Program-made: the position numbers and the translations under genes
Shown: piece after piece, positions 35,144 to 44,494 of the stretch
Position numbering within the stretch: the first letter of the stretch is position 1
Layout of the letters: every line of letters starts with the position of its first letter
The notes under the pieces: generated by a model
Database searches by the model: none
What the model saw: the letters and a program-made list of their open reading frames with translations, nothing else
What the model was told of the DNA's origin: nothing
Origin: Nonomuraea coxensis DSM 45129
GTDB taxonomy: Bacteria > Actinomycetota > Actinomycetes > Streptosporangiales > Streptosporangiaceae
DNA length: 64,000 nucleotides
Direction of reading: 5' to 3'
NCBI RefSeq assembly: GCF_019397265.1
Contig: NZ_CP068985.1
Location: forward strand, 2,212,501 to 2,276,500

Positions 35144-36349
35144 GTGCGCATCTCCCGCCCGATTGTCTCAGCCGCCCTCGTCCTGGCCTTGGCGGCCTGC
35201 GGATCCGACGCCCAGCCGGCCGCGGAGCCCCAGGAGATCAAGGTCGGCCTCCTCCACTCGCTCAGCGGCACGATGGCGATCAGCGAGGTCACCGTACGCG
35301 ACGCCGAACTGCTGGCCGTCGACGAGATCAACCGGGCGGGCGGGGTGCTCGGAAAGAAGCTCGTCCCCGTGGTCGAGGACGGGGCCTCCGACTGGCCCAC
35401 CTTCGCCGAGAAGGCCACCAAGCTCATCAGGCAGGACAAGGTCGCCACCGTCTTCGGCGGCTGGACCTCCGCCAGCCGCAAGGCCATGCTCCCGGTCTTC
35501 GAGCGCTACAAGGCGCTGCTCTGGTATCCGGTGCAGTACGAGGGCCTGGAGAGCTCGCCGTACATCTTCTACACCGGCGCCACCACCAACCAGCAGATCA
35601 TCCCCGGCCTCGACTACCTGAAGGAGCAGGGCAAGAAGAAGATCTTCCTGGTCGGCAGCGACTACGTCTTCCCGCGCACCGCCAACAAGATCATCAAGGC
35701 GTACGCGGCCGCCAACGGCATGGAGATCCTCGGCGAGGAGTACACCCCGCTCGGCCACACCGAGTACTCGACCCTCGTCAACAAGGTCGTCCAGGCCAGG
35801 CCGGACGTGGTGTTCAACACCCTCAACGGAGACAGCAACGTCGCCTTCTTCAAGCAGCTCAAGAGCGCCGGCGTGACCGCGGAGACGATGCCCGTGCTGT
35901 CGGTCAGCGTCGCCGAGGAGGAGGTCACCGGCATCGGCGTGGACAACATCGCCGGCCACCCGGTCGCCTGGAACTACTACCAGACCACCGAGACCCCGGC
36001 CAACGAGGCGTTCGTCAAGGCGTACAAGGCCAAGTACGGCGCCGCCAAGGTCACCTCCGACCCCATGGAGGCCGGCTACAACGCCGTCTACCTGTGGGCA
36101 GAGGCCGTCAGGAAGGCCGGCACCACCGAGGTCGAGGCGGTGAGGAAGGCCGCGCCCAGCATCTCCCTGGACCGCCCCGAAGGCAAGGTCACCATCGACG
36201 GCGACAACCAGCACACGTACAAGACCGCCCGCATCGGCATCATCCAGCCCGACGGGCTGATCAAGCAGGTGTGGGACTCCGGCGAGCCGATCAAGCCTGA
36301 CCCGTACCTGAAGGCCTACCCGTGGGCGGCCGGGCTGGCGGCCTCCTGA
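35144..36349 (+). CDS. urtA: Urea ABC transporter substrate-binding protein UrtA
   Basis: The 401-aa lipoprotein has a signal sequence with lipobox LAAC near residue 19 and a mature part starting [53 protein letters not shown] and [11 protein letters not shown] are characteristic of UrtA rather than amino-acid binders. The GTG at 35144 is preceded by GGAAGGA at a good distance. It is the first gene of the urtABCDE operon, opposite the urease operon, so urea uptake and hydrolysis are paired. Confidence 0.96.
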   Translation: MRISRPIVSAALVLALAACGSDAQPAAEPQEIKVGLLHSLSGTMAISEVTVRDAELLAVDEINRAGGVLGKKLVPVVEDGASDWPTFAEKATKLIRQDKVATVFGGWTSASRKAMLPVFERYKALLWYPVQYEGLESSPYIFYTGATTNQQIIPGLDYLKEQGKKKIFLVGSDYVFPRTANKIIKAYAAANGMEILGEEYTPLGHTEYSTLVNKVVQARPDVVFNTLNGDSNVAFFKQLKSAGVTAETMPVLSVSVAEEEVTGIGVDNIAGHPVAWNYYQTTETPANEAFVKAYKAKYGAAKVTSDPMEAGYNAVYLWAEAVRKAGTTEVEAVRKAAPSISLDRPEGKVTIDGDNQHTYKTARIGIIQPDGLIKQVWDSGEPIKPDPYLKAYPWAAGLAAS

Positions 36350-37197
36350 TGACGGCCGTCGTCAACCAGCTTCCCATCGGGCTGTCCATCGGGGCGGTGC
36401 TGCTGCTGGTCGCGCTCGGGCTGACGTTCACGTTCGGCCAGATGGGCGTGATCAACATGGCGCACGGAGAGTTCATCATGGCGGGCGCGTACACCGCGTT
36501 CCTGATCGGCGACCTTGTGCTCGCGCTCCCGGCGGCGTTCCTCGTCGCCGGGATCATGGGGCTGATCCTGGAGCGCGCGGCCGTCCGCCACTTCTACGGC
36601 CGGCCGCTGGACACGCTGCTGCTCACCTGGGGCGTCAGCCTGGTGCTGCAGCAGCTCGCCCGCGACCTGTTCGGCGCGCCGAACGTGCAGGTGCCCGCGC
36701 CCTCCTGGCTGGCCGGGGGCGTGGGCATCCTGCCCTACAACCGGCTGTTCATCATGGCGCTGGCCGTCGCCGGCGTGGTCGCGGTCTGGCTCTACCTCAA
36801 CCGCACCGCGCTCGGCCGGCGCACGCAGGCGGTGGTGCAGAACCGGCGGCTGGCCGCGACCAGCGGGATCGACACCGGGCGGGTGGACATGCAGACGTTC
36901 TTCATCGGCTCGGGGCTGGCCGGGGTGGCCGGGGTGGCGCTCACCCTCATCGGGCCGGTCGGGCCGGGGCTCGGCACGTACTACATCGTGGACGCCTTCC
37001 TCGTCGTGGTCGCGGGCGGGCTCGGGCAGCTCCGAGGGGCGGTGCTCGCGGCGGCCGGGCTCGGCCTGCTCAACTCCTACGCCGAGTTCTGGTCGGACGC
37101 CTCGCTGGCGAAGGTGATCGTGTTCGCCGTGATCATCGCGTTCCTCCAGGTGCGCCCGCAGGGGATGTTCGTGCTCAGGTCGCGGGTGCTCACATGA
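36349..37197 (+). CDS. urtB: Urea ABC transporter permease UrtB
   Basis: The 282-aa permease has the LivH/BraD-type fold with GLTFTFGQMGVINMAHGEFIM (written as overlapping short motifs FGQMGVINMAHGE) and VVAGGLGQLRGAVLAA. The ATG at 36349 shares a base with the urtA stop, and no spare upstream segment is present, so this UrtB lacks the long N-terminal domain seen in some cyanobacterial forms. The 3' end overlaps urtC by 4 nt. Confidence 0.95.
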   Translation: MTAVVNQLPIGLSIGAVLLLVALGLTFTFGQMGVINMAHGEFIMAGAYTAFLIGDLVLALPAAFLVAGIMGLILERAAVRHFYGRPLDTLLLTWGVSLVLQQLARDLFGAPNVQVPAPSWLAGGVGILPYNRLFIMALAVAGVVAVWLYLNRTALGRRTQAVVQNRRLAATSGIDTGRVDMQTFFIGSGLAGVAGVALTLIGPVGPGLGTYYIVDAFLVVVAGGLGQLRGAVLAAAGLGLLNSYAEFWSDASLAKVIVFAVIIAFLQVRPQGMFVLRSRVLT

Positions 37198-38225
37198 GGG
37201 ACCTGATCCGGCGCAACGTGCCGTTCGCCGTCGTCGCCGCGGTGGCGCTGGTCGCCGCGCCGCTGCTGCTGGAGCCGTTCCGGCTGGGCCTGCTGGCGAA
37301 GTACCTGTGCTACGCGATCGTCGCGCTCGGCATCGGGCTGGCGTGGGGCAAGGGCGGCATGCTCACCCTCGGCCAGGGCGTCTTCTTCGGGCTCGGCGGC
37401 TACGCGATGGCGATGTACCTCAAGCTCACCGAGGCCGGGCCCGGCGGGCTGCCGGACTTCATGGTGTGGAGCGGCGTGGAGGAGCTGCCGGCGCTGTGGG
37501 CGCCGTTCGCCAGCCCGGTCCTCGCGCTCGCGATGGCCGTGCTCGCGCCGGTGGCGCTCGCGGTGGTCCTCGGCACGCTGGTGTTCCGGCAGCGGGTGCG
37601 GGGGGCGTACTTCGCGATCCTCACCCAGGCGCTGGCCGCCGCCCTCGTCATCCTGCTGGTCGGGCAGCAGGGGCTGACCGGCGGCACGAACGGCATGACG
37701 AACTTCTTCGAGCTGTTCGGCCAGGACCTCGCCGAGGACTCCACGCAGCGCGGGCTCTACCTGGTGACGGCGGGCGTGCTCGGCGTCCTCTACCTGGCCA
37801 CCCGGCAGCTCGTGAACAGCCGCTTCGGCCGGCTCCTGGTGGCGGTGCGGGACGGCGAGGACCGGGTGCGCTTCCTCGGCTACGACCCGGCCCTCGTCAA
37901 GACCGTCACCTTCGCGATCTCGGCCGGCATGGCGGGGCTGGCGGGCGCGCTGTTCGTGCCGGTCGTCGGCATCATCTCGCCCGCGCTGCTCGGCGTCGTG
38001 CCGTCGCTGGAGCTGGTGGTCGCGGTGGCGGTCGGCGGGCGGCACGCCCTGGCGGGGGCCGTGCTGGGCGCGGTCGTCATGGGCTACGCCAAGACCGCCT
38101 TCAGCGAGCGGTTCGCCGACGGCTGGCTCTATCTTCAGGGCGCGCTGTTCATCCTGGTCATGACCCTGGCGCCCAAGGGCATCGCCGGACTCCTCGGGAG
38201 GGTGCGCCGTGCTCGAACTGCGTGA
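37194..38225 (+). CDS. urtC: Urea ABC transporter permease UrtC
   Basis: The 343-aa LivM-type permease has about nine to ten TM helices and the motifs GIGLAWGKGGMLTLGQGVFF, GQQGLTGGTNGMTNF and VAVAVGGRHALAGAVLGAV. The FELFGQ segment in the middle is often seen in UrtC. It overlaps urtB and urtD, showing one operon. Confidence 0.95.
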   Translation: MRDLIRRNVPFAVVAAVALVAAPLLLEPFRLGLLAKYLCYAIVALGIGLAWGKGGMLTLGQGVFFGLGGYAMAMYLKLTEAGPGGLPDFMVWSGVEELPALWAPFASPVLALAMAVLAPVALAVVLGTLVFRQRVRGAYFAILTQALAAALVILLVGQQGLTGGTNGMTNFFELFGQDLAEDSTQRGLYLVTAGVLGVLYLATRQLVNSRFGRLLVAVRDGEDRVRFLGYDPALVKTVTFAISAGMAGLAGALFVPVVGIISPALLGVVPSLELVVAVAVGGRHALAGAVLGAVVMGYAKTAFSERFADGWLYLQGALFILVMTLAPKGIAGLLGRVRRARTA

Positions 38226-38961
38226 CGTGCGGGTGGAGTTCGACGGCTACCGGGCGCTCGACGGCGTGGACCTGACCGTCCCGGAAGGCGAGCTGCGCTT
38301 CCTCATCGGGCCGAACGGCGCGGGCAAGACCACGCTGATCGACGTGGTCACCGGGCTGACCCGGCCGGTCGCGGGCAGCGTGCGCTTCGCCGGCCACGAC
38401 CTGGTGGGCCGCAAGGAGCACCAGATCGTCCGGCTCGGCGTCGGGCGCACGTTCCAGACCTCGGTGGTGTTCGAGGAGCTGACCGTCCTTGAGAACCTCG
38501 ACCTGGCGGCCGGCTTCCGCCGCCCGCTCTGGTCGCTCGCCCGGCGGCGGCGCGGCGTCTCCGACGCCGTCGCCGAGGCCCTGGCCAGGACCGGCCTCGA
38601 AGAGCTCGCCGAACGTTCAGCGGGCGTTCTCTCGCACGGCCAGCGCCAGTGGCTGGAGATCGGGATGCTGCTGGCGCAGCGGCCCCGGCTGCTGCTGCTC
38701 GACGAGCCGGTGGCCGGCATGTCCGGCGACGAACGCGAGCGCACCGGCCGGCTGCTCACCGAGATCGCCGCGGACCACACGGTGATCGTGGTCGAGCACG
38801 ACATGGAGTTCCTGCGGCGGCACGCGTCCACCGTGACCGTGCTGCACGAGGGCAAGGTGCTCGTGGAGGGGTCGGTGGAGCAGGTCAGCGCCGACCCGCG
38901 GGTGCAGGAGGTCTATCTCGGGAGGAGGCCGAGCGATGCTGCTGTCGGTGAACGGTCTTGA
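38209..38961 (+). CDS. urtD: Urea ABC transporter ATPase UrtD
   Basis: The 250-aa ATPase has Walker A GPNGAGKTTLID, Q-loop GRTFQTSVVFEELTV, signature LSHGQRQWLEIGM, Walker B LLLLDEPVAGM and switch His VVEHDMEF. The SHGQRQWLE signature is typical of UrtD. The GTG at 38209 lies within the end of urtC (17-nt overlap). UrtD and UrtE form the ATPase dimer. Confidence 0.95.
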   Translation: MLELRDVRVEFDGYRALDGVDLTVPEGELRFLIGPNGAGKTTLIDVVTGLTRPVAGSVRFAGHDLVGRKEHQIVRLGVGRTFQTSVVFEELTVLENLDLAAGFRRPLWSLARRRRGVSDAVAEALARTGLEELAERSAGVLSHGQRQWLEIGMLLAQRPRLLLLDEPVAGMSGDERERTGRLLTEIAADHTVIVVEHDMEFLRRHASTVTVLHEGKVLVEGSVEQVSADPRVQEVYLGRRPSDAAVGERS

Positions 38962-39628
38962 GTCGGGGTACGGACGGGCGCGCGTGCTGTTCGGGGTGTC
39001 GCTGGAGGTGGAGCCCGGCCGGCTCGTCTGCGTGATGGGCCGCAACGGCGTCGGCAAGACGACGCTGCTCAACACGGTCATGGGCGTGCTGCCCGCCACG
39101 GCCGGCACGGTCACCTTCGACGGCCGCGACGTGACCGGGCTGAAGCCGCACGAGCGGGTCAGGCTCGGCATGGGGTACGTCCCCCAGGGCCACCAGTGCT
39201 TCCCCCAGCTCTCCGTGCTCGGCAACCTGCTGGTCACCGTCGAGGCCGCCAAGCAGCCGAAGGAGGCCGTGGACGAGGCCCTGGACCTGTTCCCGGCGCT
39301 CAAGCCCATGCTCAGGCGGAGCGCCGGGCACCTGTCCGGCGGCCAGCAGCAGCAGCTCGCCATGGCCCGCGCCCTGGTCACCCGGCCCCGGATGCTCATC
39401 CTGGACGAGCCGACCGAGGGCATCCAGCCGTCGATCATCCTGGAGATCGAGGCGGCCATCGAGCGGCTGCACGCCGCCGGGCTGGCGGTGCTGCTCGTCG
39501 AGCAGTACCTGGACATCGCGCTGCGGCTCGCCGACCGGTTCCTCATCCTCGACGCCGGGCGGGTCGTCAGGACGGGGGACTCCGAGGAGCTGCGGCGCGA
39601 CGACGTACGCAGGCTGCTGGCCGTGTAG
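38936..39628 (+). CDS. urtE: Urea ABC transporter ATPase UrtE
   Basis: The 230-aa ATPase has Walker A GRNGVGKTTLLN, GYVPQGHQCFPQLSV, signature LSGGQQQQLAMARAL, Walker B LILDEPTEGIQPSI and LLVEQYLDIA, all typical of UrtE. The start lies inside the 3' end of urtD. It closes the operon; a SARP-type gene converges from the other side 33 nt later. Confidence 0.95.
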   Translation: MLLSVNGLESGYGRARVLFGVSLEVEPGRLVCVMGRNGVGKTTLLNTVMGVLPATAGTVTFDGRDVTGLKPHERVRLGMGYVPQGHQCFPQLSVLGNLLVTVEAAKQPKEAVDEALDLFPALKPMLRRSAGHLSGGQQQQLAMARALVTRPRMLILDEPTEGIQPSIILEIEAAIERLHAAGLAVLLVEQYLDIALRLADRFLILDAGRVVRTGDSEELRRDDVRRLLAV

Positions 39629-39660
39629 GACGACCCACGGGCTGCCGGCGGTGCGGGGGC

Positions 39661-42234
39661 TCAGGCGGAGGGGCGGCCGAGGAGGGCGAGCAGGCTGCGG
39701 GCGTTCGCGGCGCCCCGGAGGTCGCCCGTCCGGTCGAAGATCTCCAGCGCCGCCCTGGCCAGCTCGCCCGCCCGCCCGGCCGCGCCCTCCGCCCGGCCCA
39801 CCTGGGCGAGGGTCAGCAGGGCCTGGGCGTCGAGGAGCTGGTCGCCGAGGCGTACCGCGAGGCTTCTCGCCTGCTCGGCGGCGGTGCGGGCGTCCGGTTT
39901 GCGCCCCTGCGCCAGTCGCGCCGCCGACAGCTCCAGCAGGGTGTCGGCCTGCCGGTGCCGGTCGCCCAGCACGGCCAGCCGGCCCACGGCGGTGGTCAGC
40001 CGGTCGGCGGCCTCGTCCAGGCGTCCCGCGCGGCGCAGCACCATGCCGAGCGCCTGCTCGGCGTCGGCCGCGTCGCGCTGGTTCTCCGCCCGCGCCAGGC
40101 ACGCCAGCAGCGTCCGCTCGGCCTCCTCCAGCCGGCCCAGCTCCAGGTGGACGCGGCCGAGCCGGCGCGTGGCGCGGGCGCTCTCCCTGGGCTGTCCCGC
40201 CAGCTTCGCCAGCGCCGCGATCAGCATTTCCTCCGCCCGCGCCCAGTCCCGCTCGGCCAGGTGCAGCTCGCCCAGGTCCAGCAGGACGAGCCCCTCACCG
40301 TCGCCGGAGCGCCGCGCCGACACCAGAGCGAGGGACGTGACGGCCCGCCAGTCGTCCAGGAAGCGCTGCCGCTCCAGATAGGGCGCCAGCAGGTGCGCGA
40401 GCCGCCAGCACGGCTCGTCCAGGCCGGCCGCGTGCAGGTCGGCCACCAGGCTCACCAGGAACCCCCGCTCGGCCGCCAGCCACTCCACCGACTCCCGGAT
40501 GTCGCGGGTCGCCACGGTCGTCGCGGGATCGCCGGACACCAGGGAGAAGCGCGAGGCGCGGACCCGCTCCAGCACCACCTCCGCGAGCTTCGGCAGCACC
40601 CCCGGCACCGGCTGCTCGCGGGCGAACAGCCGGGTCAGGTCGTGCAGCCGGTAGCGGACCTGGCCCGCCACGTCCACGCCGTGCGTCTCCAGCAGCCCCG
40701 CGTCCACCAGCGCCTCGGCCTGGCCGCCCAGCAGCTCGGTCAGCCAGTCGGCGAAGTCGGGGGCCGACAGCGCGCCGAGGCCCCGCAGCGTCAGCCTGGC
40801 CGCCTCCGGCAGCCCGTCGAACCCGATCGCGAACACGCTGCGCACCGCCAGGTCGCCGACGTGCAGCCGGTCCAGCCGCTCGTGCTCGTCCTCCAGCAGG
40901 CGGACCAGGTAGCCGACGGTCCACTCCGGGCGGGCCGCGAGGCGCGAGCCCGCGATGCGCAGCGCGATCGGCAGGCCGCCGCAGAAGCGGGCCAGGTCGC
41001 GTAAGCCGTCGTCCGCGGCCCGGCCCGAGCTCCTGGCCAGCAGCTCCAGCGCCGCCCCGTCGTCCAGGACGCCGACCGGCAGCCGCCGCGCGCCCGGCAG
41101 CCCGCCGAGCGGGGAGCGGCTGGTCACCACCGTCGGGCAGGCGCTCAGCAGCGGCCGGACCTGCGCCTCGCCGGTCGCGTTGTCCAGCAGCACGAGAAGC
41201 TCACGGCTGGCCGTGTAGGCGCGGAACAGCCGCTCGCGCTGCTCCAGCCCGGCCGGGATGGCCTGGGCGGGACAGCCGAGCCAGCGCAGGAAGTCCTCCA
41301 GGACGGCGGCCGGGGCCGTGGTCTCGCGCAGGTCGGCGTAGAGGATGCCGTCGCCGAAACGCTCGCGGGCCCGCCAGGCCGCGTGCACGGCCAGCGCCGA
41401 CTTGCCCGCCCCGGCCTGCCCGTGCACCACCACCAGCCCGCCGACCACCTCGCCCAGCAGGTCCTCGCGACCCGTGAAGTCGGCCACGTCGGGCGGCAGC
41501 AGCACCGGCGGGCCGGCCGACACGTGCAGCGACACGTCGTCGTGCAGCATGCGGTGGTAGAGGAGCTGCAGGTCGGGGTCCGGCTCGATCGCGTGCCCGC
41601 CGTCCAGCCGGTCGCGCAGCACCGCGTACGCGGCCAGCGCGTCCACCCGCCGCCCGCTCCGGTAGAGCGCCAGCATGTACTGGCCGCGGAAGCGCTGCCA
41701 CAGCGGATGCCGCTTGGTGAGCTGACGCAGCTCCGCCAGCAGCTCGCGGTGCCGCCCGGCGTCCAGGTCGGCCTGGACCCGCCGCTCCAGGGCCAGCAGC
41801 CGCAGCTCCTCCAGCTCCTCGCGCAGCCGCCGCGTCTCCACCCACCGCTCGCCGTCGGGGTCCAGGTCCTCCAGCGCCTCGCCGCGCCACAGGCCCAGAG
41901 CCTCCTCGTACGCGCCCTCGCCCACGAGCAGCCGGAACCGGTCCACGTCGAGCCGGCCGTCGCCGAGGTGCAGCACGTACGCGCCGGAGACGGTCGCGAT
42001 CGTGTCCTGGCCGATGAGCTTGCGCAGCTGCCCGACGTACCCGCGGATCAGCGAGTCGGAGCGCTCGCCGCCTTCGCGCGGCCACAGCAGCCTCCGCAGC
42101 CGCTCCGCGGTGAGCGGCCGGCCGGCGTTGAGCAGGAACATCGCCAGCAGATCCCGGTGCTTGGGCACGGCCGGGGTGCGGTCGGCGCCGTCGGCGTCCC
42201 GGACCTCCAGCGGCCCCATGATGCGGAACTCCAC
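39661..42234 (-). CDS. SARP/AfsR-family transcriptional regulator with NB-ARC-like and TPR parts
   Basis: The 857-aa protein has an N-terminal OmpR-type winged helix (FRIMGPLEVRD ... LRRLLWPREG ... LIRGYVGQLRKLI), a bacterial transcriptional activator domain (about 95-245), an ATPase with P-loop VVHGQAGAGKSALAVH (about 270-285) and LLVLLDNATGEAQVRPLL, and C-terminal TPR-like helices. Such regulators activate secondary-metabolism genes, but no biosynthetic cluster is in view. A TTA codon at 41002-41004 suggests bldA-type control. The start is GTG at 42234. The target is unknown. Confidence 0.92.
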   Translation of the reverse strand: MEFRIMGPLEVRDADGADRTPAVPKHRDLLAMFLLNAGRPLTAERLRRLLWPREGGERSDSLIRGYVGQLRKLIGQDTIATVSGAYVLHLGDGRLDVDRFRLLVGEGAYEEALGLWRGEALEDLDPDGERWVETRRLREELEELRLLALERRVQADLDAGRHRELLAELRQLTKRHPLWQRFRGQYMLALYRSGRRVDALAAYAVLRDRLDGGHAIEPDPDLQLLYHRMLHDDVSLHVSAGPPVLLPPDVADFTGREDLLGEVVGGLVVVHGQAGAGKSALAVHAAWRARERFGDGILYADLRETTAPAAVLEDFLRWLGCPAQAIPAGLEQRERLFRAYTASRELLVLLDNATGEAQVRPLLSACPTVVTSRSPLGGLPGARRLPVGVLDDGAALELLARSSGRAADDGLRDLARFCGGLPIALRIAGSRLAARPEWTVGYLVRLLEDEHERLDRLHVGDLAVRSVFAIGFDGLPEAARLTLRGLGALSAPDFADWLTELLGGQAEALVDAGLLETHGVDVAGQVRYRLHDLTRLFAREQPVPGVLPKLAEVVLERVRASRFSLVSGDPATTVATRDIRESVEWLAAERGFLVSLVADLHAAGLDEPCWRLAHLLAPYLERQRFLDDWRAVTSLALVSARRSGDGEGLVLLDLGELHLAERDWARAEEMLIAALAKLAGQPRESARATRRLGRVHLELGRLEEAERTLLACLARAENQRDAADAEQALGMVLRRAGRLDEAADRLTTAVGRLAVLGDRHRQADTLLELSAARLAQGRKPDARTAAEQARSLAVRLGDQLLDAQALLTLAQVGRAEGAAGRAGELARAALEIFDRTGDLRGAANARSLLALLGRPSA

Positions 42235-42291
42235 CGCCCTTCCTTATCAGGCCGCTGGAGCTCCGGCCACCCGGAGCGGGCGATCAGTCCG

Positions 42292-42348
42292 CCGTCAACC
42301 CGGCGTCGTGCCGTCAACCCGGCGTCGTGCCGTCAACCCGGCGTCGTG
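42292..42348. repeat. Three tandem 19-nt repeats
   Basis: CCGTCAACCCGGCGTCGTG occurs three times without change (42292-42310, 42311-42329, 42330-42348). The third copy contains the stop codon of the Mut7-C gene. The unit is not a multiple of three, so changes in copy number would alter that gene's end only slightly. Confidence 0.95.
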
Positions 42349-43067
42349 CCGCCGGCCCAGGAGAGGGCCGAGCGCACGATCTCCTCCAGCCGGCCGCTGT
42401 GGGCGCCCCGCCAGTAGACCTGGCCGCAGTCGCGGCAGCGGCCGTAGGCGTCGTAGCTGCGCCGCGTGCCCGACTCCAGCATCGGGGCGACCTCCCCCTT
42501 GTCGACCGGGTCCAGCTCGCCGTTGCAGGCCGTGCAGCGCGACCACGGGCGCAGGGGCGGCGAGAAGCGGCCGAGGAGGTCGCGCAACTGGTCGGCGGGG
42601 TCCGAGCCGCGGACGTACGCGCCGAGCCACAGCGCGCGGCGGCGCAGCAGGCCCCGGTCCTGGGTGAGCAGCACCCGGTGCTCCGCGTTGGCCTGCGCCA
42701 CGAGCGCCGGGTCGTCCATGTCGTTGTGGTAGGCGGCGTCGAGGCCGAGCAGGCGCAGGCGGCGGGCCAGGGTGCCGAGATGCACGTCCAGCAGGAAACG
42801 GGCGTCCCCGGGCAGCGGCTGAGGGCGGGGCATGGCCGCGACCTCCGCCACGTCCCCGGGCGCGAGCTGGTAGGAGACGGGCACCAGGCGGCCGGACACG
42901 GTGAGCGGGCCCACCTCGGTCAGCGGGATGCCGGTCGACTCCACGTGATGGCCCAGGGTGGAGGTGCCGTCCGGCGTCACCTCGTGCCACTCCTGGCGGC
43001 GGCTCACGGGCAGGAACATCCTCAGCTCTGGGGCGATGCGCAGGCGAGCGGTGGTCACAAGGTCCAT
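42333..43067 (-). CDS. Mut7-C RNase domain protein with ubiquitin-like N-terminus
   Basis: The 244-aa protein has an N-terminal ThiS/ubiquitin-like segment (GHHVESTGIPLTEVGPLTVSGR, split by a turn), then a PIN-like Mut7-C domain (FLLDVHLGTLARRLRLLGLD, LLTQDRGLLRRRAL) with Asp residues suited to metal binding, and a zinc ribbon (CTACNGEL and CRDCGQVYW). This fits the Mut7-C family of predicted ribonucleases. The RNA target is unknown. Its stop lies within the tandem 19-nt repeats. Confidence 0.9.
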   Translation of the reverse strand: MDLVTTARLRIAPELRMFLPVSRRQEWHEVTPDGTSTLGHHVESTGIPLTEVGPLTVSGRLVPVSYQLAPGDVAEVAAMPRPQPLPGDARFLLDVHLGTLARRLRLLGLDAAYHNDMDDPALVAQANAEHRVLLTQDRGLLRRRALWLGAYVRGSDPADQLRDLLGRFSPPLRPWSRCTACNGELDPVDKGEVAPMLESGTRRSYDAYGRCRDCGQVYWRGAHSGRLEEIVRSALSWAGGTTPG

Positions 43068-43093
43068 TCTGCTCCGCCGGATACCGTGAGTTC

Positions 43094-44002
43094 ATGTCCA
43101 TGACCCGCCGGTCGCTGCTCGCGCTGCCCCTGGCGGCGGCCGCCTGCTCGGGCGGCGGCCCGCCCGGGGCCGAGCTGCGGCTGGTCACGGGGCAGGCCGG
43201 CGGGGCGTACGGGCAGCTCGGCGACCGGCTCGCCGGGGAGCTGCGGCGGGACGGGCTCCGCGTACGGGTGCTGTCCACGGCGGCCAGCGTGCAGAACCTG
43301 ACGATGATGGCCGACGGGCGGGCCGACGTCGGCTTCGCGCTGGCCGACACCGCCGACGACGCGATCCGGGTGCGCCGCCAGGCGGTCGCGGCGCTCGGGC
43401 GCGTCTACATGAACTACGTCCACCTCGTCGTGCCCGCCGGCTCCCCGATCGCCGACGCCGGCGGACTCGCCGGGCGCAGGGTCGCGATCGGGGCCGAGGG
43501 ATCGGGCACCGCGGTCACCGCCACCCGCGTGCTCGCCGCCGCCCGGCTCGCCCGGCCGGCCGAGCCCGTACGGCTGGAGCTGGACGCGTCCATCGCGGCG
43601 CTGCGGGCCGGGGAGGTGGAGGCGTTCTTCTGGTCCGGCGGCGTGCCGACGCCCGCGCTTGAGGCGGCCGGACGTGAGATCCGGCTCGTGCCGCTGGAGG
43701 CCATGGTGACGGTGCTGCGGCGGGAGTTCGGGCCCGTGTACGAGCACGGCACCGTGCCCGCGGGGGCGTACGGGGCGGCGCGGCCGGTGGCCACCGTCGG
43801 GACGCCCAGCTACCTGATGTGCCGGGCCTCGCTGGGGGAGGACGTGGCGTACACGGTGGTCGAGACGGTTTTCCGGGCCCGCGACCGGCTCCAGGCCCCG
43901 TCGGCGCCTGGCGGGCTCCTCGACCCGCGGTACGCCATCGGCACCGGGGTGGTGCCGCTGCACCCGGGGGCGATCCGGTACTACCGCTCCGTCTACGGCT
44001 GA
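43094..44002 (+). CDS. TAXI-family solute-binding lipoprotein
   Basis: The 302-aa protein has a signal with lipobox AAAC near residue 18 and the TAXI-type binding fold: LRLVTGQAGGAYGQLGDRLA, VLSTAASVQNLTMMADGRADV, VAIGAEGSGTAVTATRVL, VEAFFWSGGVPTPAL. TAXI proteins normally feed TRAP permeases, but no TRAP permease gene is present here. A two-component system and a carrier are nearby, so it may serve sensing; that is inference. The ligand is unknown (glutamate or other organic acids in relatives). Confidence 0.9.
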   Translation: MSMTRRSLLALPLAAAACSGGGPPGAELRLVTGQAGGAYGQLGDRLAGELRRDGLRVRVLSTAASVQNLTMMADGRADVGFALADTADDAIRVRRQAVAALGRVYMNYVHLVVPAGSPIADAGGLAGRRVAIGAEGSGTAVTATRVLAAARLARPAEPVRLELDASIAALRAGEVEAFFWSGGVPTPALEAAGREIRLVPLEAMVTVLRREFGPVYEHGTVPAGAYGAARPVATVGTPSYLMCRASLGEDVAYTVVETVFRARDRLQAPSAPGGLLDPRYAIGTGVVPLHPGAIRYYRSVYG

Positions 44003-44008
44003 GGTCCT

Positions 44009-44422
44009 TCAGGGAGAAGGAGGGAAGCTGGGCTGAGGGGGTGGCGGGTTTGGTGGGTCAGGATGTGTAGGGCGTCGGTGGAGGTGCTCGGCGACGAGCG
44101 CGTGACCGGTGCGGTTCCAGGCGAGCACGTCGCCCCGCCGCCCGAGCACGATCGCCGGCGTCGTGTCCGCCAGGGACCGCAGGAGCGCGAGGACTCTCGG
44201 ATGGGGCTCCTCCGGGGGCGGTTCCGAGAGGCCGGGCCGCGCGGGCTGCCGGGCGAGGTTGTGCAGGTGGACGGTTTCGACTGGGTCGAGCCGCAGCACC
44301 CGCGCGAGGGCGTCGAGCACCTGCTCCGAGGCGGTGTCCGCGTGCCCCTGCTCCAGGCGCGTGTATTGACGCGCTCGCCGGGCTGAAGCCCGACGATTCT
44401 GGCCTGTGCCACTGTCGTTCAC
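44009..44422 (-). pseudogene. Remnant of XRE/MmyB-type DNA-binding regulator
   Basis: A 137-codon frame keeps the second half of the helix-turn-helix region (YTRLEQGHADTASEQVLDAL, then LRLDPVETVHLHNLA) and part of the MmyB-like ligand domain (VLGRRGDVLAWNRTGHALV). The first HTH helices are replaced by RRASARRARQ, and the MmyB domain ends in a Pro-rich tail, far short of the usual 270-290 aa. It is therefore probably a decayed fragment. A GTG/ATG-started product could still be made but would lack a full DNA-binding domain. Confidence 0.7.
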
Positions 44423-44494
44423 GCGGCGGCACTTCCTTGGCTTCCTGCTTCGACGGGCCGGCCGGCTCCGGCGTCTGACACGGGCGTCGTCCGG

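Noticed and set aside
34336..35487. 383-codon frame as urease beta subunit
   Set aside because: Everything upstream of the GTG at 34647 is a shadow of ureA and the intergenic region; UreB is normally about 100 aa.
43094..44002. Complete TRAP transporter
   Set aside because: Only the binding protein is present; no DctQ/DctM-like membrane gene lies in the window.
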